NCBI RefSeq assembly: GCF_000720425.1
Contig: NZ_JOAJ01000001.1
Location: 186,001-250,000, forward strand
DNA length: 64,000 nucleotides
Direction of reading: 5' to 3'
DNA from: Nocardia rhamnosiphila NBRC 108938
Lineage (GTDB): Bacteria; Actinomycetota; Actinomycetes; Mycobacteriales; Mycobacteriaceae
The translations under genes and the position numbers were made by a program. How positions within the stretch are numbered: position 1 is the first letter of the stretch; each line of letters begins with the position of its first letter. Under the pieces are notes generated by a model, which had not been told where the DNA came from, did not search any database, and worked only from the letters and a program-made list of their open reading frames with translations. Positions 8,810-17,700 of the stretch are shown here, in pieces.

Positions 8810-9940
8810 TCACCCACACAGTGCGTCGGTGAGCAAATCGCCGACATCCACGGTGGAAAGCGTGCCGGTAAAGGAGAAGGTGACCGCGAGCCCCGGGGCG
8901 GCGGCGCCGGCGATGGCGGAAAAGCCGTAAATGCTACCGAGGTGGCCGACATATTGCCGGCCGCACGGCAGCTGGGTGTACGCAATGCCGAGCCCGTAGG
9001 ACATGCCGTCACCGCGGCCCATATCGCTCCCGTCGAGCATCTGTGGCAGTAGGTCCTGCGGCACCACCCGGCCGGACAGCAGCGCGAGGAAGAACCGGTT
9101 CAGGTCGGCGCCGGTGCTGACCAGCGCGCCGGCCGCCCACGGCAGTGACGGCTCCACCCGCGTCACATCGGTAACGGTGCCGTCGATGGTGGCGTAGCCG
9201 GTCGGATGCGGGTCGCGCAGACCGGTTTCTCCGGTGGCCGGAAGATAGGTGTCCCGCAGTGCCAGCGGTGTGAGAATACGGTCGCGCAGCTCATCGGTGT
9301 AGCGGTGCCCGGTCACCGCCTCGATCAGCATGCCGGCGACGATGTAGTTGGTATTCGTGTACTCGAATCGAGTGCCGGGGGCGAACTGCGCGGGTTGCCG
9401 CAGGGCGGCGGCGACCTCCTGTGCGGGGGTGTAGGTGCGGCCGTCCTGTGCCGCCTCGTACTCGTTCGTCTCCGCGGTTCCGGGCAGTTCGGGCAGTCCG
9501 CTTCGATGGCCCAGGATCTGGCGGACGGTGGGAGCCTGCTCGTCCGCTCCGGCACCGATGAGCAGACCGGGCAGGTACGTGTCGATCGACCGGTCGAGGT
9601 CGATCCGGTGTTGGGCGACCAGTTGCAGCACGATCGCGGCGGTGAAGGCCTTGGTCACGCTACCGACCCGGACATGCTGGGGACGATCGGTAGGGATCGG
9701 GGTCCCGGCGGCGATATCGGAGAGGCCGGAGGTGGCGACGACGGTCGCGTCGTTCTCGGTGAGCGTGGCAATGGCCCCGACAGCACCCGCGCGGACCACC
9801 GCGTCGAGGTCGCCTTGCACTCTGTCCGTGCGGGCGGCGGCAACCGAAGGTGCCGGGGCGGGCTCGACCGAGCTCGTCGTGCAGGCAGACAGCAGCACCG
9901 CCACTGTGCAGAGCGGTAGGACGATGGCTCGGAAACCCAT
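8810..9940 (-). CDS. Serine hydrolase lipoprotein, beta-lactamase/DD-peptidase (class C) fold
   Basis: This 376-residue exported lipoprotein starts at ATG 9940 (MGFRAIVL), which gives a proper signal peptide ending in the lipobox LLSAC with Cys20. The penicillin-recognising fold is evident: the nucleophile motif SVTK at residues 94-97, the YxN element in FEYTNTNY near residue 190, and an HLG triad replacing KTG near the C-terminus (YVGHLGSIYGF). Such proteins are D-alanyl-D-alanine carboxypeptidase-like or esterases of broad substrate range. It should be anchored outside the cytoplasmic membrane. It stands alone, with convergent and tandem neighbours unrelated in function. Confidence 0.87.
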   Translation of the reverse strand: MGFRAIVLPLCTVAVLLSACTTSSVEPAPAPSVAAARTDRVQGDLDAVVRAGAVGAIATLTENDATVVATSGLSDIAAGTPIPTDRPQHVRVGSVTKAFTAAIVLQLVAQHRIDLDRSIDTYLPGLLIGAGADEQAPTVRQILGHRSGLPELPGTAETNEYEAAQDGRTYTPAQEVAAALRQPAQFAPGTRFEYTNTNYIVAGMLIEAVTGHRYTDELRDRILTPLALRDTYLPATGETGLRDPHPTGYATIDGTVTDVTRVEPSLPWAAGALVSTGADLNRFFLALLSGRVVPQDLLPQMLDGSDMGRGDGMSYGLGIAYTQLPCGRQYVGHLGSIYGFSAIAGAAAPGLAVTFSFTGTLSTVDVGDLLTDALCG

Positions 9941-10018
9941 GATCCGGTAGTTACGGGCTGTGCGCGCCGGCGGCACCGTGCGCCCGCGATCGGCGTCGCG
10001 CGGTGCCGACGGAGCCGG

Positions 10019-10207
10019 TCAGGTGCCGCGGTCGCGGCGTTCGGTCCGGTCCACGCGTTCGTTCGCCAGATTGTCGTCGTCGGCCGGGGGTTCCGGGTCG
10101 TGCCATTCCTCGGCCCGGCTCGACCGGTTACCCCGCAGGGTGCCCTGTAGTTGGTGGGCCAGCTCGTCGTCGCGGGCCGGTCCGTGTTTGCTGCTTCCTC
10201 GCTCCAT
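10019..10207 (-). CDS. Small conserved acidic/basic protein of unknown function
   Basis: A 62-residue, highly charged, probably disordered protein beginning MERGSSKHGPARDDELAHQ and containing SRAEEWHDPEPPADDD. Similar short proteins with MERGSxKHxPRxDDEL and RAEEWHDPEP are widespread in actinobacteria, from memory, and have no assigned role. The start has the Shine-Dalgarno-like AGGAGAACGCT just upstream. It lies 44 bases downstream of the Vms1-like gene on the same strand and may be cotranscribed with it. Function unknown. Confidence 0.7.
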   Translation of the reverse strand: MERGSSKHGPARDDELAHQLQGTLRGNRSSRAEEWHDPEPPADDDNLANERVDRTERRDRGT

Positions 10208-10251
10208 AGCGTTCTCCTACATCGTTCTCCTACCTCGTTCCGGGGGTGGGT

Positions 10252-11334
10252 TCAGGCGTAGCGCAGCAGCGCCCCCACTCCCTCCCGCGGCGCGGTCTCC
10301 GCGCCGATCGGGGTCACCGTGCCACCGCGCACCAGCGCCGCCACCGGCAGCGCCTCGTCCGCGCGGCAGGTCGTGCCGGTGGCCGTGCCCGGGGCGCCGA
10401 GCGCGGCCGGGTCGCGTAGCGGTACGGGATCCATGCGGATGGTGCGATCACCGAGTGCGGCGGCATTGATCAGCACGTTCTCCGCGTTGGCGGCCAGCAG
10501 GGCGCAGACCGTTTCGGACAGTCCCGTGACGGCCAGGCCCTCGTCGCGGCCGTGGGCCTTGTCGAAGCGCGCCGTGATCTCCGCGCGTTGCCGGTCGGCC
10601 TGTTCGGTGACGACTTCGCGGACCGCATCGTCGAGTTCGCTGTCGCCGGAGCCCTCGGCGCGGCCGCCGGCCTCGACCTCCACCACTCGCGCGCCGGTGG
10701 AACCCAGCGCACTGTGGACCGCGGACCGGGCGTCGACCTCCCCGGCCAGCACCACCACCTGCGCGTGGACGCGCTGGGCGACCCGGGTGAGTTCCTCGGC
10801 GACCTCGCCCGCGTTACGCCGGGCCGTTTCCTCCACCCGGCGCTGCATCGAACGATGCGACCAGCCGCCACCGTGGCGCACCTTGTGCACCGGATGCCCG
10901 GTGCCCTCGACCGATTCCTCGACGACCTCGCCGTGCTCGTCCACGCCGTACATATCCGAGCCGACCCGGTCGACGACCGCCACCGCGTGCGGTACCTCGC
11001 CGGCCTCGTGTTCGATGAGCGGCAACAGGTACGGCAGCGGGGACACCCGCACGATCTCCGGCTGCGGACGCCCGGGTAACCGCCGGTCGATGAGGACCGA
11101 CTCGGCGTCGGCGACGAGGAACCGGCCGGCCCGGCCCGGCTCGGGCGGACCGCCGGTGACCGCGGCGCCGAGCATCGTGATCATCTGCTCCGATGCCCCC
11201 TCGGAGGTCAGTCGCTCGGCGAGTGCCCGCCAGTGCAGAACGCGTTGCTGTTCGGCATCCTCGGTGTCGTGTTCGGCGTCGATGTACAGCGAGGCGAACG
11301 GTCCGGGCCGTTGCGCTACTTCTCTGATACTCAT
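10252..11334 (-). CDS. Vms1/baeRF-type protein (Rv2629-like)
   Basis: This 360-residue protein matches the bacterial/archaeal eRF1-like (baeRF) group that includes mycobacterial Rv2629: an N-terminal PFASLYIDAEHDTEDAEQQRVLHWRALAERL block, a central VHKVRHGGGWSHRSMQRRVEETARRNAGEVAEEL block and a C-terminal domain resembling the release-factor third domain. Members are proposed to act on stalled ribosomes or dormancy, but no activity is proven for this subgroup. I place the start at ATG 11334 (MSIREVAQ); an in-frame upstream ATG at 11364 adds ten residues with no homology. In Mycobacterium the relative is hypoxia-linked; no such promoter was found here. Confidence 0.72.
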   Translation of the reverse strand: MSIREVAQRPGPFASLYIDAEHDTEDAEQQRVLHWRALAERLTSEGASEQMITMLGAAVTGGPPEPGRAGRFLVADAESVLIDRRLPGRPQPEIVRVSPLPYLLPLIEHEAGEVPHAVAVVDRVGSDMYGVDEHGEVVEESVEGTGHPVHKVRHGGGWSHRSMQRRVEETARRNAGEVAEELTRVAQRVHAQVVVLAGEVDARSAVHSALGSTGARVVEVEAGGRAEGSGDSELDDAVREVVTEQADRQRAEITARFDKAHGRDEGLAVTGLSETVCALLAANAENVLINAAALGDRTIRMDPVPLRDPAALGAPGTATGTTCRADEALPVAALVRGGTVTPIGAETAPREGVGALLRYA

Positions 11335-11441
11335 GCCAGTCACGGCGGGCGCGTACCCGGCCACAGCGGATCGAATCCGGCTCCGGCGAAATCACCGGGA
11401 CCGGTCCGACCGGCGGCCGGGCGGCCCGGCCCCGCCACCGG

Positions 11442-12416
11442 TCACGCCGGCTGCGGACTCAGTTTGCGCAGCGGTTCGTCCAGTTCCGCGCGGTAGAAAT
11501 CGATGAACCCGTCCGGGTCCGGCCCGGCGTTCTGCATCACCAGATGATCGAACCCGGCGTCCACGAACGGCTGCGCGACGTCGACGTAGCGCTGCGGGTC
11601 CGGCCCACAGGCGAACTTCTCCAGAATGTCGTCCTCGCGGACCGTCGCCGAGGCCGCCGCGAAATTCACCGGGTTCGGCAGTTCGCTCATCACCTTCCAG
11701 CCGGTGAGCGCCCAGCGCGAGGTGTCCAGGGCGGCCCGGGCCGCGGTGTGCTCGTCGGGCGCCCACGCCATCGGCACTTCGGCGTAGCGGGGGCCGGTGC
11801 CGCCCGCTGCCTTGTAGTCCGAGACCAGATGCGGTTTCGGTTCGGTGGCGAAGAGCCCGTCACCCAGTTCGCCCGCGATCTCGGCGGCGTGGCTGCCACC
11901 GGCCGCGACCGCGATCACCGGCAACTCGTCGGGCAGGTCGAACACGCGGGCATCGGACAGTTTCAGGAACTTGCCGTCGTAGGAGCGGTAACCGCCCTCC
12001 CACAGCGACCGGATGATTTCGACCGCCTCTCGCAGCAGCTGGTGGCGCCCCGCGACATCGACCGGGAACCCTTCGCCCACGATATGTTCGTTGAGCCGCT
12101 CCCCGGCGCCGAGCCCCAAGGTGAACCGGTTCTCGGACAGGATCGCGAGCGTAGCGGCCGCCTGCGCGATGATCGCGGGGTGGTACCGCACGGTCGGACA
12201 GGTGACGCCGGTGGCGAGACCGATCCGGTCGGTTTCCGCGGCGATGGCGCCCAGTACGGTCCAGGCGAAGGGGGAGTGGCCCTGGTTGTCCAGCCACGGG
12301 TGGAAATGGTCACTGATCTCGACGAAATCGAATCCCGCGGCTTCGGCGCGGACGGCCTGCCGGACCAGTTCGGCCGGGCCGAAGCCCTCGGCGGCGAGTT
12401 TGTAGCCGATCTGCAT
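11442..12416 (-). CDS. LLM-class (F420-type) oxidoreductase
   Basis: A 324-residue luciferase-like TIM-barrel oxidoreductase. The opening MQIGYKLAAEGFGPAELVRQAVRAEAAGFDFVEISDHFHPW and the blocks TGVTCPTVRYHPAIIAQAAATL and LGLGAGERLNEHI closely resemble the F420-dependent glucose-6-phosphate dehydrogenase-like branch. It likely uses coenzyme F420 rather than FMN. The hydride donor or substrate is not readable. The start is ATG 12416, with AGGAACC immediately upstream; the longer open frame to 12911 has no homology. The gene is followed 107 bases on by the Vms1-like gene on the same strand. Confidence 0.88.
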   Translation of the reverse strand: MQIGYKLAAEGFGPAELVRQAVRAEAAGFDFVEISDHFHPWLDNQGHSPFAWTVLGAIAAETDRIGLATGVTCPTVRYHPAIIAQAAATLAILSENRFTLGLGAGERLNEHIVGEGFPVDVAGRHQLLREAVEIIRSLWEGGYRSYDGKFLKLSDARVFDLPDELPVIAVAAGGSHAAEIAGELGDGLFATEPKPHLVSDYKAAGGTGPRYAEVPMAWAPDEHTAARAALDTSRWALTGWKVMSELPNPVNFAAASATVREDDILEKFACGPDPQRYVDVAQPFVDAGFDHLVMQNAGPDPDGFIDFYRAELDEPLRKLSPQPA

Positions 12417-12556
12417 GGTTCCTCCGAACGCTGTAGTCGTCGATGGCCACCGCGAGTCGGGTCTCGCGGCGGGGCGGCGTCGGACGCAGGCGCGGTACCC
12501 GGTGGGACGCGCGGGAAACGGAAACGGCTCCCCGCGCCGGTCGGCGCAACGAGCGG

Positions 12557-13336
12557 TCAGGCCGAGCGATAGGGGGGAACGCCGGTGGGGGTGCGTGTCA
12601 CGGTGGCGCCGGCCCGTGGGGCGAGCGCCGCGAACGCGACGGCGTCCCGCACGGCCGCGCCCCCGGGATCGTTGTTGAAATAGACGAAGACGTCCTCGGC
12701 ATCGGACCAGGTCCCGGTGAGACGCTCGGCCCAGGTGCGCAGGGCGCGCGCCCCATAGCGGGGCGCGGGTGCCGCCCGCCCTCGATGCAGTCGAAGGTAG
12801 CCCCAATCGGTGGTCCGCCAGCGCGGGGTCACCGGGTGCGAGCCGGCGTCGGCCCAGCAGAGCGCGGCGCCGTGGTCCTCGAGCACACCGCGGATGCGCG
12901 GCGACCACCACGAATCGTGCCGGGGCTCCACCGCGACCCGGATATCACGGGGAAAACAGCGCAGGCAGGTGTCGAGCAGGCCCGGGTCGGCGCGCAGCGT
13001 TCCCGGAAGTTGCAGCAGCACCGGTCCGAGCCGCGGTCCCAGACCGCCCGCGTGGCGCAGCAACCGGGCGACCGGTTCCTCGGGGTCGCGCAGGCGTTTC
13101 ATATGGGTCAGAAAACGGCTGGCCTTGACCGCCACGACGAAGTCGGCGGGTGTCCGCTCGCGCCAGGCCTCGAAGGTCTCCCGGGTGGGCAGCCGGTAGA
13201 AGGCATTGTTGTTCTCGACGGTCGCGAAACCCGCGGCATAGTGTTCCAACCACAGCCGTTGCGGGCACCGGTCCGGATAGAGGACACCGCGCCAGTCCCG
13301 GTACTGCCAGCCGGAGGTGCCGATGTGCAGCGTCAT
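12557..13336 (-). CDS. DUF72 family protein
   Basis: This 259-residue protein belongs to DUF72, a TIM-barrel family whose function is unknown. The N-terminal IGTSGWQYRDWRGVLYP, the conserved ENNNAFYRLPTRETFEAWRERTP and the terminal DVFVYFNNDPGGAAVRDA are diagnostic. Size is normal. The gene is monocistronic or coupled loosely to the F420-type gene 140 bases downstream. No catalytic residues are assigned in the family. Confidence 0.88.
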   Translation of the reverse strand: MTLHIGTSGWQYRDWRGVLYPDRCPQRLWLEHYAAGFATVENNNAFYRLPTRETFEAWRERTPADFVVAVKASRFLTHMKRLRDPEEPVARLLRHAGGLGPRLGPVLLQLPGTLRADPGLLDTCLRCFPRDIRVAVEPRHDSWWSPRIRGVLEDHGAALCWADAGSHPVTPRWRTTDWGYLRLHRGRAAPAPRYGARALRTWAERLTGTWSDAEDVFVYFNNDPGGAAVRDAVAFAALAPRAGATVTRTPTGVPPYRSA

Positions 13337-13797
13337 CGCCGGATCACCGGCTTTTCGCGGCGAGGCCCGGGACCGTCGGGGTGACGTGGTGCTGCACGAT
13401 CCGGAGACCGGGCCCTCGCGGCCTCCGCCCCGGGGCCGGGCGGTGACGCGTCCACGCCCCGGGACGGTCCGGTCGCCTGCATGGGTTCATGAGTAGCGGC
13501 TACCCCGGCGGCCTGCGCCCATGCCCTCGGCGGTACCGCCCCGGGGCGCGCAGCGAACCGGTAGCCCCCGGTTATCACAGAGCCTGTGGCTGTCGCCGGG
13601 TCGCGACCGCTACCGCGCCTGGGCTGTCGCCGGGCCCCGGCTGTCACCGTGCCTGTGCTGTCGGCCGGGCCCTGGCTGTCAACTGGCCCGGCCTGTCACC
13701 GCGCACTGGTGACCACCGTGTCCCGGCCCCACTGCTGATTCCGGACCCGCTGGAGCGTCCGGAGATCGGCTTCCCGAATGGTCGCGCTGCCCCGCCG
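13337..13797. other. Gene-free spacer containing a 17-base minisatellite
   Basis: These 461 bases lack a credible gene. Open frames here are GC-driven and show no family features. The notable content is the degenerate tandem repeat annotated separately at 13573-13709. Confidence 0.6.
13573..13709. repeat. Degenerate 17-base tandem repeat, about eight units
   Basis: Units start near 13573, 13590, 13607, 13624, 13641, 13658, 13676 and 13693. Most begin CTGTC, for example CTGTCGCCGGGCCCCGG and CTGTCACCGTGCCTGTG. One unit is 18 bases. The period is not a multiple of three, so this is not a coding repeat. Confidence 0.65.
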
Positions 13798-14673
13798 TCA
13801 CCGGGCGGGTCGCCGCAGCCAGTGCCGCAGTGCCTCGGTGACCTCCTCCGGTCGTTGTTCCATCAGGAAATGATCGGCGTCGATACGCACCAGTTCGGCG
13901 TTCGGTATCTCGCGCGCGAGTTCTTCGGCGGTGGCCATCGGGATCGCGGGGTCCCGGATGCCCCAGACGACAGTGGTGGGGCAGTCGATCTCGCCCAGCC
14001 GCGCACCCAGGTCCGGGCGGACCCGGACCTGGTACCCGGCCCAGAAATGGGCGTACCAGCGGCGTCCCTCGGGAGTGCGCAGCATGCCGAGATACTGCTC
14101 GAGCCGCTCGGGCGCGAAGGTGCCGTTGCGTACATACCGGTGCAGGCCCCAGCGGTGCACGGCGTGGATCGGGGGTGCCGCGATCAGGCGCCGGCCGAGT
14201 CCGTGCCGGGCGGCGGTGGTGAACGCGCCGAACAGCAGTGCGTAGCGCGCGACGAATGTCCCGTGGGCCCGCGAGTTGAGAATCGCCAGCCGCCGGACCC
14301 GGTCCGGATGGCGCAGGGCGAGGCCGAGCCCCAGGAAGCCGCCGTAGTCGTGACATGCCAGGTCGACGCGGTCGAGTTCCAGCGCGTCCAGCATGCGCGC
14401 GAGCCGGTCGACCTCGCTGTCGTAATCGCAGGGCAGGGCCGTATCGCGTGCGGAGGCACCCCAGCCGAGCCAGTCCGGCGCGATCACCCGACGGCTCTCG
14501 GACAGCGGCCCGATCTGCTCCCGCCAGGCCGCATGGGACTGCGGCCAGCCGTGTAACAGCACCAGCGGGTCGCCGGAACCCGCTGCGGCGTAACACAACC
14601 GGGCACCGTCCACAATGGCCTCGTGCCACGCCGGCGTCCGGCGCGCGGCGGGGTCGATCCGATCGGTCGTCAT
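13798..14673 (-). CDS. Alpha/beta hydrolase, haloalkane dehalogenase/epoxide hydrolase type
   Basis: This 291-residue cytoplasmic hydrolase has the oxyanion motif HGWPQS at residues 41-46 and the nucleophile elbow HDYGG with Asp109, so the nucleophile is Asp rather than Ser. That places it with epoxide hydrolases and haloalkane or haloacetate dehalogenases. The third-acid loop is WGIRDPAIPM and the catalytic His is in DADHFLMEQRPEEV. ATG 14673 (MTTDRID) follows GGAGGCAACCG. It is divergent from an AraC-type regulator 71 bases away, which probably controls it. Substrate unknown. Confidence 0.87.
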   Translation of the reverse strand: MTTDRIDPAARRTPAWHEAIVDGARLCYAAAGSGDPLVLLHGWPQSHAAWREQIGPLSESRRVIAPDWLGWGASARDTALPCDYDSEVDRLARMLDALELDRVDLACHDYGGFLGLGLALRHPDRVRRLAILNSRAHGTFVARYALLFGAFTTAARHGLGRRLIAAPPIHAVHRWGLHRYVRNGTFAPERLEQYLGMLRTPEGRRWYAHFWAGYQVRVRPDLGARLGEIDCPTTVVWGIRDPAIPMATAEELAREIPNAELVRIDADHFLMEQRPEEVTEALRHWLRRPAR

Positions 14674-14744
14674 CGGTTGCCTCCTTCGGTTGGTGATGGT
14701 TTCCGCTCCGGAACCGTCGAGCACACGCCGGTATCGTCGCCCGT

Positions 14745-15521
14745 ATGACCACCTCGGCACTTCCGGAAACGTGCGCCGCTTCCGCGACGGCGGCGCGGCT
14801 GTGGGTGCGCTCCGGGCACGCCGTCTACCTGGGCCCGGGATTGGGCCTGGCCCCGCATTCCACCGCCCTTCCCTCGCTCGGGGTGGGGGTGGACGCGCCG
14901 TTCCGGGTACGCGCCGGGGAAGCGGCGGATATCACCGCGCGCAGTTTCCTGTTCCGGGCGCGGGTGGTCCACCATGTGACCGGTACACAGGGCCGGATGC
15001 TGTTCTGCTTCTTCGACCCGACGAGTGCGCGGCTGACCCGCTGTCTGGGCGGAATGACCCGGACGACCGGCGATTTCGCGTACGCCCACCGGGACGAGAA
15101 CGAACTCGTCGCACTGTGCCGGCACCCGGAACCCGATATCGAGCGGCTACTCGAACTGGCCAGTGTCCCGCTGCCGGTGATACGGGATACGCGGATCGCC
15201 GCGGCGACGGCCACGATCCGGGCCGATCCCGCCCACCCCTATCGCGCCGCCGACTGCGCCCGCGCGGCCGGACTGTCGACCTCCCACTTCCTGCGCACCT
15301 TCGCCGGGCAGACCGGCACCAGCTTCCGGCGTTATGTCCAGTGGGCGCGGATGGTGCACATCGCGCGTTCCCACGCGGCGGGGCACGATCTGACCCGGGC
15401 GGCCGCGGACGCGGGGTTCGCCTCGCCGTCGCATTTCAGCGATACTTTCCGGGCGATGTTCGGGCTCACGCCCACGGCCTTCGTCCGAATCGGCGGCCAA
15501 CTGTCGGTCATCGAGCGGTGA
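14745..15521 (+). CDS. AraC-family transcriptional regulator
   Basis: A 258-residue regulator whose C-terminal 100 residues form the double helix-turn-helix DNA-binding domain (YRAADCARAAGLSTSHFLRTFAGQTGTSFRRYVQWARM, then DLTRAAADAGFASPSHFSDTFRAMFGLTPTAFVR). The N-terminal half is a small cupin-like sensor of unknown ligand. The gene is divergent from the Asp-nucleophile hydrolase with a 71-base shared control region, and this is the best hint of its target. Length is near the family average. Confidence 0.9.
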   Translation: MTTSALPETCAASATAARLWVRSGHAVYLGPGLGLAPHSTALPSLGVGVDAPFRVRAGEAADITARSFLFRARVVHHVTGTQGRMLFCFFDPTSARLTRCLGGMTRTTGDFAYAHRDENELVALCRHPEPDIERLLELASVPLPVIRDTRIAAATATIRADPAHPYRAADCARAAGLSTSHFLRTFAGQTGTSFRRYVQWARMVHIARSHAAGHDLTRAAADAGFASPSHFSDTFRAMFGLTPTAFVRIGGQLSVIER

Positions 15522-15571
15522 AGGCAGGCGCCCCTGTCGGCGGGGAGATGACGTGGGTATATTCGGCATCG

Positions 15572-15583
15572 GCAACTAGTTGC
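15572..15583. promoter_or_regulatory. Palindromic operator candidate upstream of yceI-like gene
   Basis: The perfect 12-base palindrome GCAACTAGTTGC lies 39 bases before the start of the YceI-domain gene. It resembles operators used by MarR-type regulators. No MarR gene is adjacent. Confidence 0.4.
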
Positions 15584-15622
15584 TTGTGCTAATCAACTCT
15601 GAGTGGTGAAAAGGTGATGCCC

Positions 15623-16447
15623 ATGCCCGGTTTGACCGGCCGCATCCACGGCGCCGACGGCTGGCCCGTACCCGACGCGGTGCTGACCGTGACGGATATG
15701 CGTGGTCGGCAGATCTGCCGCGCGGTATCCGACGAGAACGGCGCGGTGTCCACCGAACCGCTGCGTCCGGGCGTGCACACCGCGGTGCTGACCGCCGCCG
15801 GTTACCAGCCCGCCGCCCGGGCGGTGCAGATCTCGTCCTCGGGGTCGGGCACGCTGGGTGAGGTGGCGCTGGCCCCGGTGGTCGACGCCGTCGCCCTTCC
15901 GCCGGCCGGCCCGTGGACCATCGACCCGGTGCACTCCTCGGTGATCGCCACCGCCCGTCACCTGGGCATTTCCAGTATCAAGGCGCGATTCGCCGAGGTG
16001 AGCGGACGGCTCGATATCGCCGACCGGTTCGAACAGACCTCCGGCTACGCCGAGATCAAGGCCGCCACCATCGACACCGGTATCGAGATGCGCGACACCC
16101 ACCTGCGGTCCAGCGATTTCCTCGACGTCGAGAACTACCCGCTGATCTCCTTCACCAGCAACGGGCTCAGCCGCACCGGCGGCGACACCTGGGTGATGTC
16201 GGGTGAGCTCTCCCTGCACGGACAGCGCCGGCCGGTCGATCTCGCGCTGACCTACGGCGGGTTCGGTCCGGACCCGTGGGGCGGGGTCCGGGCCGCCTTC
16301 CATGCCGAGACCACGCTGCGGCGTGACGATTTCGCCATCGACTACAACGCGGTGGTCCGTGCCGGAGTGGCGGCGATCGGCACCACGGTCAAGATCGATC
16401 TGGACATCCAGGTGGTACAGGGCGACCAGCTTCCCGAATCGGCCTAG
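15623..16447 (+). CDS. YceI-family protein with N-terminal carboxypeptidase-regulatory-like domain
   Basis: The 274-residue product has two parts. Residues 1-85 look like a carboxypeptidase regulatory-like beta-sandwich (GLTGRIHGADGWPVPDAVLTVTD, GVHTAVLTAAGYQPA). Residues 95-270 form a YceI domain, a lipocalin-like beta-barrel that binds polyisoprenoids or similar lipids (GPWTIDPVHSSVIATARHLGISSIKARF, LHGQRRPVDLAL). No signal peptide is present, unlike E. coli YceI. I chose ATG 15623 because AAAGG lies 8 bases before it; GTG 15614 and ATG 15617 are alternatives. A palindromic operator candidate lies upstream. Known function of the two-domain form is lacking. Confidence 0.85.
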   Translation: MPGLTGRIHGADGWPVPDAVLTVTDMRGRQICRAVSDENGAVSTEPLRPGVHTAVLTAAGYQPAARAVQISSSGSGTLGEVALAPVVDAVALPPAGPWTIDPVHSSVIATARHLGISSIKARFAEVSGRLDIADRFEQTSGYAEIKAATIDTGIEMRDTHLRSSDFLDVENYPLISFTSNGLSRTGGDTWVMSGELSLHGQRRPVDLALTYGGFGPDPWGGVRAAFHAETTLRRDDFAIDYNAVVRAGVAAIGTTVKIDLDIQVVQGDQLPESA

Positions 16448-16459
16448 CGGGGAGTGCGG

Positions 16460-16488
16460 CGGTAGCCGGCGGTACCGGCCGGCTACCG
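16460..16488. terminator. Hairpin terminator between convergent genes
   Basis: Arms CGGTAGCCGG (16460-16469) and CCGGCTACCG (16479-16488) are perfectly complementary. The hairpin lies between the yceI-like gene and the convergent monooxygenase and includes the last bases of the latter. Confidence 0.6.
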
Positions 16489-17700
16489 GACAGCGCTGGT
16501 GCGCCGGTACCCGTCGGTGATGGCGCGGAGTTCCTCGGCGGTCAGCACATCCTCGATACGGTCGAAACCCTCGGGTGCCCGCTCCGCGACCATCCGCAGG
16601 GCTCGATCCATCGGAATGTCCCGGTTGGCGAGAACGATGGAGTTCGCCGTGTCGCGGCGTGCCGATTCGTAGGCCGCCAATCCGGCGACCGGATCGCCCG
16701 CGCCGGCCAGTTCGGCGGCCACCGACCGGGCGTCGAGAATCGCCTGCGAGCCGCCGTTGGAGCCGACCGGGTACATGGGGTGCGCGGCGTCACCGAGCAG
16801 GGTGATCCGGCCGAAGCTCCAGCGCGGCAGCGGATCCCGGTCGACCATCGGGTACTCCAGGACGGTCTCGCTCGCGGCGAGCAACGCCGCCACGTCCAGA
16901 CCGGCGATCCGCCAGCCGCGGTAGTGCGGTGCGACATCGCCGAGCCGCCCGGTGTACGTCCACTCGGCCTCGCCCTGGCTGTCCTGCGGCATCCGCACCT
17001 CGGCGACCCAGTTGACGAGGACCTCGTCGCTGCCCGGCGCGGCGGGGCCGAGCGGATAGGCGACGAGTTTGGCGGCGTGATTGCTGCCGGCCATCAGCAT
17101 CGAGGTGCCGGTGAGGAAGCGCGCCGCGGTCGCGACGCCGCGCCACATCCGGATTCCGTTCCAGCGCGGCGGGCCCTCGTCCGGGTACAGGTGTGCCCGT
17201 ACCGCGGAGTGCAGCCCGTCGGCGCCGATCACCGCGTCCGCGGTGAGCTCGCTCGCGGTGTCGCCGCCGTGCTCGTCGATCGTGACGCGGACCTGCCGGT
17301 CTGCTTCGGTCGCGGCGACGAAACGGGACCCGGTCCGTACCGCGCCGGGGCCGAGCCTGTCGTACACCGTATCCAGCAGCAACGACTGCAGCCGGCCGCG
17401 GTGGATCGAATACTGCGGCCACGGGTGTCCGGCCGCCACGCCGCGCGGCTCCCGCCAGATCTCGTTGCCGAACCGGTCGTAGTGCACCAGTTCGGAGGTG
17501 GCGATCGCCCGCGCGGCGAGCGCGTCGTGCAGCCCGAGGTCGGCGAGGATCCCGGTCGCGTGCGGCAGCAGATTGATGCCGACGCCGAGCGGGCGCAGCC
17601 GCGGAACCCGGTCGATCACCTGGACCTCGATACCGGCCGCGTGCAGGCTCAGCGCCGTCGTCAGCCCACCGATCCCGGCGCCGACGACCAGCACCCTCAT
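16483..17700 (-). CDS. FAD-dependent aromatic monooxygenase (PHBH-like)
   Basis: This 405-residue group A flavoprotein hydroxylase begins with the Rossmann motif VLVVGAGIGGLTTALSLHAAG at residues 3-23. It shows the second FAD motif DAVIGADGLHSAVR near 150 and the GD motif LLGDAAHPMYPVGSNGGSQAI near 295. It should insert oxygen into a phenolic or heteroaromatic substrate using NAD(P)H. The gene starts 4 bases inside the stop of the upstream chorismate-lyase-like gene (ATGA), so the two are translationally coupled. That pairing suggests the substrate derives from chorismate, for instance 4-hydroxybenzoate (inference). Confidence 0.87.
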   Translation of the reverse strand: MRVLVVGAGIGGLTTALSLHAAGIEVQVIDRVPRLRPLGVGINLLPHATGILADLGLHDALAARAIATSELVHYDRFGNEIWREPRGVAAGHPWPQYSIHRGRLQSLLLDTVYDRLGPGAVRTGSRFVAATEADRQVRVTIDEHGGDTASELTADAVIGADGLHSAVRAHLYPDEGPPRWNGIRMWRGVATAARFLTGTSMLMAGSNHAAKLVAYPLGPAAPGSDEVLVNWVAEVRMPQDSQGEAEWTYTGRLGDVAPHYRGWRIAGLDVAALLAASETVLEYPMVDRDPLPRWSFGRITLLGDAAHPMYPVGSNGGSQAILDARSVAAELAGAGDPVAGLAAYESARRDTANSIVLANRDIPMDRALRMVAERAPEGFDRIEDVLTAEELRAITDGYRRTSAVR

